64,000 nucleotides of DNA, from positions 50,482 through 114,481 of the forward strand of contig NZ_BSDI01000022.1 of the NCBI RefSeq assembly GCF_027923225.1, read 5' to 3'. Source of the stretch: Phytohabitans aurantiacus. GTDB lineage: Bacteria > Actinomycetota > Actinomycetes > Mycobacteriales > Micromonosporaceae. A program made the translations under genes and the position numbers. Below the pieces are notes generated by a model. The model saw only the letters and a list, made by a program, of their open reading frames with translations. It had not been told where the DNA came from and ran no database searches. Below, piece after piece: positions 59,026 through 64,000 of the stretch (position 1 is its first letter; each line of letters opens with the position of its first letter).

Positions 59026-59854
59026 AGAAGTCGGCGAGTGCGCGCGCGACCTGGGCGGGCGCGTTCTCGGTGGGGATGTGCCCGGCGTTCGGGATGCGTA
59101 TGAGGGTGGTGTGCGGCATCTCCGCGGCGAACCGCTCGGCGTACTCCACCTTCTGGAAGCCGTCGTCCTCGCCCCAGATCAGCAGCTTGGGTGTCGCGTC
59201 CTGCCGCAGCGCGGGAACGGCATCGCGGGTGTACCGGTTGTCGGCCGCGCCGGCCAGGGCCATCCAGGAGCGGCGTACCCGGGCGTCGGCCCACGGATCC
59301 AGATAGTCCGCGATCCGCTCCTCGGTGGCGGCACCGGCCAGGGCCGCTGTCACGGCTTGCCGGCGGGCGGCGAGAATCTCGTCGGCGGTGATGGCGGCGA
59401 CGACCCGCGGGTCCCGGAACCGGGCCACGCCGGCCACCGGCCAGGAGTCGTAGGTGACCGAGTTGACCAATGCCAGCCGGGACACGTCCAGCCGATCGTG
59501 GACGAGCAGGTGCTGGGCGATGGCGCCGCCGATGTCGTGACCCGCCACGGCGATCGGCCCGGAGAGCCGCAGCGCCGCGGCGAAGCGCGCCACCCAATCC
59601 GCGAGGGCGGGGACCGTGCCCGTTTCGAGGGTGAGTTCGCCGTCCGAGCGCCCGAGTCCAGGCAGGTCGACCGCGATGGGTCGCAGCCCCGCCGCGGCGA
59701 GGCGGTCCAGCACCGGCAGCCAGACCCGGCTCCAGTACGTCCCGTGCAGCAGCAACACGGCCGGGCCGTCCCGCTCCACGGTCAGGTAGCTGGCCATCTC
59801 GCCGTCGACCTGGATCTCGGTCCGCAGCACTGTCGTTTCGACGATCTCGCTCAT
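59015..59854 (-). CDS. Alpha/beta hydrolase (epoxide hydrolase/haloalkane dehalogenase-like)
   Basis: The 279-residue hydrolase has the oxyanion motif LLLHGTYWS, the nucleophile elbow VAGHDIGGAIAQHL with Asp (about residue 105), a lap-region acid in LLIWGEDDGFQKV, and the catalytic His in IPNAGHIPTENAP. An Asp nucleophile in G-H-D-x-G points to epoxide hydrolase, haloalkane or fluoroacetate dehalogenase chemistry rather than a serine esterase. ATG 59854 is chosen; the ORF extends to 59926 but that overlaps the divergent regulator start. It is probably controlled by the adjacent GlxA-type regulator. Confidence 0.87.
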   Translation of the reverse strand: MSEIVETTVLRTEIQVDGEMASYLTVERDGPAVLLLHGTYWSRVWLPVLDRLAAAGLRPIAVDLPGLGRSDGELTLETGTVPALADWVARFAAALRLSGPIAVAGHDIGGAIAQHLLVHDRLDVSRLALVNSVTYDSWPVAGVARFRDPRVVAAITADEILAARRQAVTAALAGAATEERIADYLDPWADARVRRSWMALAGAADNRYTRDAVPALRQDATPKLLIWGEDDGFQKVEYAERFAAEMPHTTLIRIPNAGHIPTENAPAQVARALADFFTP

Positions 59855-59924
59855 GGGTCCACTCTGACGGGGGTCAGCCTTCCCGCCGAGAGTCTGGAAA
59901 GACACCCTTGGGTACATTCCTGCC

Positions 59925-60875
59925 ATGACCCTTCACCGGGTGGTGGCCCTGGTCAGCGCGCCGCAGCCGCCCTTCGAGCTGGCCTGTGCCTCCGAGGTCT
60001 TCGGCACCGTTCCGGAGGGCGCGCCGCCCAGCTACAGCTTCCGGATCTGCGCCGAGCGCCCCGGACCCCTGCCGACCACCGCCGGCTACGCGATCCTCGT
60101 CGAGGCAGGGCTGTCCGCCCTACAGGAAGCGGACACCGTGGTCGTCCCCGGCCGGCAGCCGCCCGACGCAACCGTGCCGCCAAACGTCGCCGAGGCGCTG
60201 CGGAGCGCCCACCGGCGCGGGGCCAGGATCGTCGCCATCTGCACGGGGGCGCACGTCCTCGCGCAGGCCGGACTGCTCGACGGTCGCCGTGCCACCACCC
60301 ACTGGCGCAGCGCCGCCCGGTTCGCGGCCGCCTTCCCCGAGGTGCGAGTGGATCCGGACGTGCTCTTCGTGGACCACGGCGACGTGGCGACCAGCGCCGG
60401 GACCGGCGCCGGCATCGATCTGTGCCTACACCTGGTGCGTTCCGACCACGGCGCGGCGTACGCCGCTCAGGTCGCCCGGCGCATGGTCCTGCCACCGCAC
60501 CGGGAGGGCAGCCAACTCCAGTACGCCGCACACCCCGCACCGGCCAGGGCGGACGAGTCGCTGGCGCCACTGCTGGAGTGGGCCACCTCCCATCTCGACA
60601 CCCGACTGACCATCGACCACCTCGCCGAACGCGCCGGACTGTCCAGCCGCACCCTCGCCAGGCGGTTCACCGAACAGCTCGGCACCAGCCCGGGACAGTG
60701 GCTGCTCGGCCAACGCCTCAACGCGGCACGGATACTGCTGGAACAGACCGACCTTCCGGTGGAGGCCATCGCCACCAGGGTCGGACTCGCCTCGGCGGTC
60801 AACCTGCGTCGCCGTTTCCGGGTGCATCTCGGCACCACGCCCGGCAGTTATCGACGGACCTTCAGCGAAGCCTGA
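59925..60875 (+). CDS. GlxA-type AraC-family regulator with DJ-1/PfpI domain
   Basis: The 316-residue protein has an N-terminal DJ-1/PfpI-like domain (residues 1-175) with VAICTGAHVLAQAGLLDGRRATTHW, where Cys sits in the nucleophile elbow. The C-terminal AraC double helix-turn-helix (residues 215-312) reads LDTRLTIDHLAERAGLSSRTLARRF and PVEAIATRVGLASAVNLRRRFRVHLGTTPGSYRRTF. ATG 59925 lies 6 bases after TACATT (59913-59918), a leaderless start. It diverges from the alpha/beta hydrolase gene, its likely target. The effector of such regulators is often a small aldehyde or amine, but it is unknown here. Confidence 0.92.
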   Translation: MTLHRVVALVSAPQPPFELACASEVFGTVPEGAPPSYSFRICAERPGPLPTTAGYAILVEAGLSALQEADTVVVPGRQPPDATVPPNVAEALRSAHRRGARIVAICTGAHVLAQAGLLDGRRATTHWRSAARFAAAFPEVRVDPDVLFVDHGDVATSAGTGAGIDLCLHLVRSDHGAAYAAQVARRMVLPPHREGSQLQYAAHPAPARADESLAPLLEWATSHLDTRLTIDHLAERAGLSSRTLARRFTEQLGTSPGQWLLGQRLNAARILLEQTDLPVEAIATRVGLASAVNLRRRFRVHLGTTPGSYRRTFSEA

Positions 60876-60878
60876 TCT

Positions 60879-61025
60879 TCAGTCGAGGCAGAACTCGTCG
60901 CCCTCGGGGTCGGTCATCACGATGTGGCCGAAACCCATCGGGGGCTCCTCGCCCTGCAAGCCGGGCGCGGCGCGGACGTTGAGGTGGACGCGGTTCTTGG
61001 CGGACTTGCCCTCGGCCTCATAAGG
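60879..61025 (-). pseudogene. 3' remnant of a VOC (glyoxalase-like) gene
   Basis: The reverse strand reads EGKSAKNRVHLNVRAAPG, then MGFGHIVMTDPEGDEFCLD and a stop. This is the typical C-terminal strand set of actinobacterial VOC proteins, including the metal-site Glu region. Upstream of about 61025 similarity ceases and there is no start. Only the last 45-50 residues of a domain of about 120 residues remain. Confidence 0.75.
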
Positions 61026-61140
61026 GAACAATCGGACATCTTGCCCGGGGTATCAGAGGGCAATCGTGAGGAACCAAGAACCGAGTGCGGGTGCTCAACA
61101 GTCCCACGACCTCTGGCGCGTGTATTGGGAACATGCGAAC

Positions 61141-61275
61141 GTGAAGTTCGCTGAGGTGATCGCCTGCGTCAACGGCGTCAGCACTCCGATCTTCGGGGTC
61201 TCGTGAACGCCGCCGACTGTGGACGTCAGCGTTGCCCGCAGGGTCATCGCGTTCATCGAGACGCGTCGTGTGCGG
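61141..61275 (+). pseudogene. DUF6650-like small gene broken by a nonsense codon
   Basis: From GTG 61141 the frame reads VKFAEVIACVNGVSTPIFGVS, then TGA (61204-61206), then TPPTVDVSVARRVIAFIETRRVRF in the same frame. The relatives I know have Trp (TGG) at the TGA position, so a single G-to-A change would explain it. After 61275 similarity ends where the MFS gene end (61253) overlaps. Both a nonsense codon and a truncation make it non-functional unless the stop is read through. Confidence 0.65.
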
Positions 61276-62524
61276 TTTTCGACGTACTCGAGGCGGTTGG
61301 GTCTGTCGCGTCCTGTGGCTTTGCCAGGCGGCGCACTCGTGGTGTGAGCATTGGCAGGGCGGAGATCGCGAGGCCGATTGTGCCCACCGTGACGCCCAGG
61401 TGCGGGGTGAAGGTGGAGCCGAGGATGCCGCCTGCGGCGCTACCGATGGGGATGGAGCCGAACATCAGGAACCGGTAGCCGCCGTTGGTGCGGGCGACCT
61501 GGTCCTTGGGTACCACGATCTGTCGCAGGGTCGTGGACAGGACGTTCGCGCAGCCCAGCCCGAGGCCGGACACGAGTTGGATCGCGCCGAGCGCGATCGC
61601 GAACGGCGGGCCGGATCCCGGGATCAGGGGGATGGCCAGTGGGGCGCCGGTGGAGAAGCAGAGTGCGGTGGCGAAGGTGCCGCCGAAGGAGAGCCACCGA
61701 AGGACCCCTGTCGCGAGCAGCGTGCCGGCAAGGGCGCCGACTCCGGCGCAGCTGAGAGCGACGCCGTAGGCGCCGGCGGACAGGTCGCGCTGCTGGATCG
61801 CCCAGATAAGCAGGTTGATGGTGAGAATCTGCGCGGTGGCGTTGTAGAGGGCCGCGTGCGTGGTGAGTGCGCGGAGGTGGACGTTGCGGAGCAGTAGGAG
61901 GATTCCGTCTCGCACCCGCCCTCGCTGGGCAGTGACGTGGTCGTCGCCGCCGCGTGTCCGGTTGAGCCAGAAGGCGCTTGCCAGGTAACAGGTAGCGTCG
62001 CAGAGAAGCGCCGCTGGTGCTCCCAACGTCTGTACGAGCACGCCAGCCGTCCCCGGGCCGGCTATCTGTGACACCGTGGCGGAACCCTGCACGGCCTGGT
62101 TGGCTGCCTGCAGGTCCTTTTCGGACACGAGCGTCGGAATGAGGGCGAAGCCGCTGATGTCGGAGAAGACGGTGATCGTCCCGGACGCGAACGTGACGGC
62201 GATGACCAGCGGCAGGCTAAGCGTGCCGGTCCACCACGCGACTGGTACCACCATCAGCAGTAGTGCCCGCAGTACGTCCGACCAGATCATCACCGGCCGT
62301 TTCCGAATCCGCTCGAGCAGGTGACCGGCCAACAGCGGGAAGATCAGGTTGGGCAGGAACGTCGCGGCCGCGACTGCGCTGACGCCTGCAGGGCCGCTGC
62401 CGAGACTGACCGCAGCGACCAGCGGCAGCGCGAACGCGGTGACCTGACTGCCACCCAGCGACACCGTCCGGCTCAGCCAGTACCAGCGGAAGTTCGCGTC
62501 TCGTCCAAGCAGAGTTGCCACCAT
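61253..62524 (-). CDS. MFS transporter (12-TM, MFS_3/enterobactin-exporter-like)
   Basis: The 423-residue transporter begins LLGRDANFRWYWLSRTVSLGGSQVTAFALPLVAA, the usual start of MFS_3 exporters. It has HLLERIRKRPVMIWSDVLRALLLM (motif A-like loop) and the helix SATVSQIAGPGTAGVLVQTLG typical of this group. ATG 62524 is within a divergent gap of 72 bp shared with the CGNR gene. The gap holds an inverted repeat, so the regulator may control the transporter. Confidence 0.88.
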   Translation of the reverse strand: MVATLLGRDANFRWYWLSRTVSLGGSQVTAFALPLVAAVSLGSGPAGVSAVAAATFLPNLIFPLLAGHLLERIRKRPVMIWSDVLRALLLMVVPVAWWTGTLSLPLVIAVTFASGTITVFSDISGFALIPTLVSEKDLQAANQAVQGSATVSQIAGPGTAGVLVQTLGAPAALLCDATCYLASAFWLNRTRGGDDHVTAQRGRVRDGILLLLRNVHLRALTTHAALYNATAQILTINLLIWAIQQRDLSAGAYGVALSCAGVGALAGTLLATGVLRWLSFGGTFATALCFSTGAPLAIPLIPGSGPPFAIALGAIQLVSGLGLGCANVLSTTLRQIVVPKDQVARTNGGYRFLMFGSIPIGSAAGGILGSTFTPHLGVTVGTIGLAISALPMLTPRVRRLAKPQDATDPTASSTSKTAHDASR

Positions 62525-62557
62525 CCCATTCCAATCCTCATGGGCTCATACGCTGAA

Positions 62558-62593
62558 GACCGTGAGACTGTGTCATGCTAGATTCTCACGGTC
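62558..62593. promoter_or_regulatory. Inverted repeat in the MFS/CGNR divergent promoter
   Basis: GACCGTGAGA (62558-62567) and TCTCACGGTC (62584-62593) are perfect 10-bp arms separated by 16 bp. The right arm ends 3 bp before the CGNR ATG, so a bound protein would block both genes. Confidence 0.6.
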
Positions 62594-62596
62594 AAG

Positions 62597-63244
62597 ATGG
62601 TCCGAACGCATGAGAGGGTGGTGGCTGTGGAGAGGTTCGGCTTCATCGGCGGGCATCCGGCGCTCGACTTCGTCAACACCCTGCACTGGCGCCTGGCCCC
62701 GAGCCGCCACTTCGATGCCCTAACAACGTTCGACGACCTGGTGACCTGGTCCTCACGTGCCGGCATCCTCGACGCACGCGAGACCGCCACGCTGCGGTCG
62801 GATGTCCGTGGCGTCGCTGCCGACGCGGTCGACGACGCACGAGGACTCCGGGAAGCGATCTACGAGGCAGCCATGTCGCAAGACGTGGCCGACGCCCTGG
62901 CGCATGCCTTCACGGCAGGGCTCCACCGTGCGCGGCTGACGCGCGGCAACCGGCGCTGGGCGTGGCAGGACGTCGAACTGGGCCCGAACACCCCGGCCGA
63001 CCGGCTGGCCCGGTCGGCTGTCGAACTGCTGACCAGCGAGAGGTCCGCGGCGATCAGGCAGTGTGCGGACGCGGAATGCGGCTGGATCTACCTCGACACC
63101 AGCCGAGCCGAGAACCGGCGCTGGTGCTCGGCGTCCGGGTGCGGCGACCGCAACCGAGCACGCGACTACTACCGGCGCCGCACTGCGGCCGCGGCCGACA
63201 CCTCATCACCCAGTACCCGCCGTCCCGGAGAACGGAAGCCATGA
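62597..63244 (+). CDS. ABATE-domain/CGNR-type zinc-finger regulator
   Basis: The 215-residue protein has the ABATE signature FIGGHPALDFVNTLHWR near the N-terminus. The C-terminal zinc finger reads C-ADAEC...WCSASGCGDRNRARDYYRR, where the family-defining CGNR motif is CGDR. These proteins are putative one-component DNA-binding regulators. ATG 62597 is preceded by the operator-like repeat; a GTG at 62627 is an alternative. The stop overlaps the VOC ATG (ATGA), so the two are coupled. It is divergent from the MFS transporter, which it may regulate. Confidence 0.87.
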   Translation: MVRTHERVVAVERFGFIGGHPALDFVNTLHWRLAPSRHFDALTTFDDLVTWSSRAGILDARETATLRSDVRGVAADAVDDARGLREAIYEAAMSQDVADALAHAFTAGLHRARLTRGNRRWAWQDVELGPNTPADRLARSAVELLTSERSAAIRQCADAECGWIYLDTSRAENRRWCSASGCGDRNRARDYYRRRTAAAADTSSPSTRRPGERKP

Positions 63245-63573
63245 GCACCATCGCCAACCTGACCATCCACTGCCACAACGCCGAGTTGCTTTCCAGTTTC
63301 TGGGCCCAAGCGCTCGGATGGGACCGGAAAGTCGGCGCCGACGGGTCGGCCTCGCTGACCGACCCGTCCGCGCCGAACACCATCTGGTACCTGGAGAACG
63401 TCGCGGACCTCGAGCCCGCCACGGGCCGCTGGCACGTCGACCTCAAGGCCCAAGGCAGACCCGAAGCGGAGATCGACCGCCTGCTCAACGCCGGAGCGAC
63501 GCAGGTGAACCAGTTCCCGGGCTGGACCGTACTGGCCGACCCGGAAGGCAACCGATTCTGCGTACTCCACTGA
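63241..63573 (+). CDS. VOC-family (glyoxalase/bleomycin-resistance fold) protein
   Basis: The 110-residue protein reads ANLTIHCHNAELLSSFWAQALGWDRK at the start and TVLADPEGNRFCVLH at the end, with RWHVDLKAQGRPEAEIDRL between. This is one VOC module pair with the terminal Glu of the metal or binding site in DPEGN. It is translationally coupled to the CGNR gene. Family roles include drug binding, thiol-conjugate handling and isomerisation. With the MFS exporter across the promoter a detoxification role is plausible. Confidence 0.83.
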   Translation: MSTIANLTIHCHNAELLSSFWAQALGWDRKVGADGSASLTDPSAPNTIWYLENVADLEPATGRWHVDLKAQGRPEAEIDRLLNAGATQVNQFPGWTVLADPEGNRFCVLH

Positions 63574-64000
63574 CGGATCGCGCCGTTCGAGCCAACTCCA
63601 CCGCAGGAGCCGCCCGCGCTGCTCGACCACATCGCCGAATCACTCGGGGACGATGAGGAGAAACTCCATCGAGCGGCGCCATGTGTACGCGCATGAGTCC
63701 GGGCTCATCCACGCCGCCCTGAGCCCAGACGCGCCGCCCGCCAACGGGCCCGCGCGACCATAGGCATCGACGGGCTGGTCCAATACCGACTATCCGTGAC
63801 AGCCGGTCTCAGCAGCCAAACATCAGACGGGATCACCACAGGCGATGCCGTAGCCGGGACGATGAGGCGGTACTTGGTTCGTCGGGTTTCCCCTCTCCGA
63901 GACGCGGGAGCAAACGCGGACCGAGACGCGGGGCAGACACTGCCCGCCATACCGCCACGCCAGAGGCGACCGGGTGGGCAGTCCTACCAGTGCTCCATCC
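63574..64000. other. No supported gene to the end of the window
   Basis: No open frame in these 427 bases has a credible start, family signature and codon bias together. A short forward stretch reading LLDHIAESLGDDEEKLHRAA near 63620 looks protein-like but is not followed by a continuous frame. It may be debris of a lost gene. Confidence 0.5.

Noticed and set aside
1..64000. tRNA, rRNA, CRISPR arrays or intact insertion sequences
   Set aside because: None of the characteristic sequences (CCA-ended cloverleaf, regularly spaced repeats, DDE transposase frames with terminal repeats) were seen while reading.

Overview
The window is uniformly GC-rich, strongly biased to G/C at third codon positions, and full of GTG starts. 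Many starts are leaderless, with a TANNNT hexamer 6-8 bases upstream. This indicates an actinomycete. The SARP regulator, type II polyketide synthase, RHS/LamG wall proteins and PadR-permease pair fit a Micromonosporaceae-like organism, but the family is an inference.

Positions 1-27303 form an aromatic (type II) polyketide biosynthetic cluster. A forward operon (623-6924) encodes a complete acetyl-CoA carboxylase (AccDA fusion, AccB, AccC), a 71-residue protein of unknown role, a single-domain cyclase, a cation/proton antiporter and a secreted protein. A reverse operon (10874-7074) encodes an MFS exporter, an O-methyltransferase and a P450. The core operon (11130-19871) encodes a cupin cyclase, KS-alpha, KS-beta (active-site Cys replaced by Gln), ACP, a second SRPBCC cyclase, a TcmI-like cyclase, a flavin halogenase (WxWxIP motif), a methyltransferase lacking the usual catalytic His, two ABM-type monooxygenases and a large FAD monooxygenase. 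Regulation and export follow: a TetR repressor, an AT-rich control region with a perfect palindrome, an AfsR-type SARP carrying a TTA codon, an MMPL transporter and a two-component system. There is no ketoreductase and no KSIII. The gene set suggests an unreduced, methylated, probably chlorinated polycyclic polyketide of the pentangular/fasamycin-formicamycin kind.

Positions 27690-40537 hold a second, separate-looking metabolic locus. It contains an acyl-ACP desaturase behind a palindromic operator and a PlsC acyltransferase, then a degenerate CHAP/repeat gene with a 21-bp minisatellite. After these come an SDR, an aminodeoxychorismate-lyase-like enzyme and an AhpD-like protein on the + strand. 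Facing them is a tightly coupled five-gene operon on the - strand: ABM-membrane protein, PabAB, benzoate-CoA-ligase-like enzyme, acyl-CoA-synthetase-like enzyme and a PHBH-type FAD monooxygenase. Together these could make p-aminobenzoate and activate or hydroxylate it. This is the best candidate for an undescribed pathway in the window.

Positions 40800-49127 are accessory genome: a decayed DUF3050 gene, a PadR/permease pair, ThuA and Gfo/Idh enzymes, a SWIM-like protein, a deleted SDR pseudogene, a small conserved protein and a SigE-type sigma factor with a membrane partner. Long perfect hairpins bounded by TGATCA occur here. Positions 49285-59025 carry a LamG/DNRLRE wall protein and a 2010-residue RHS protein with a novel-looking C-terminal tail, followed by a remnant of an AAA ATPase. 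Positions 59015-64000 carry an alpha/beta hydrolase facing a GlxA-type regulator, remnants of a VOC and a DUF6650-like gene, an MFS transporter facing a CGNR-type regulator, and a VOC protein. No rRNA, tRNA, CRISPR array or intact insertion sequence was seen.
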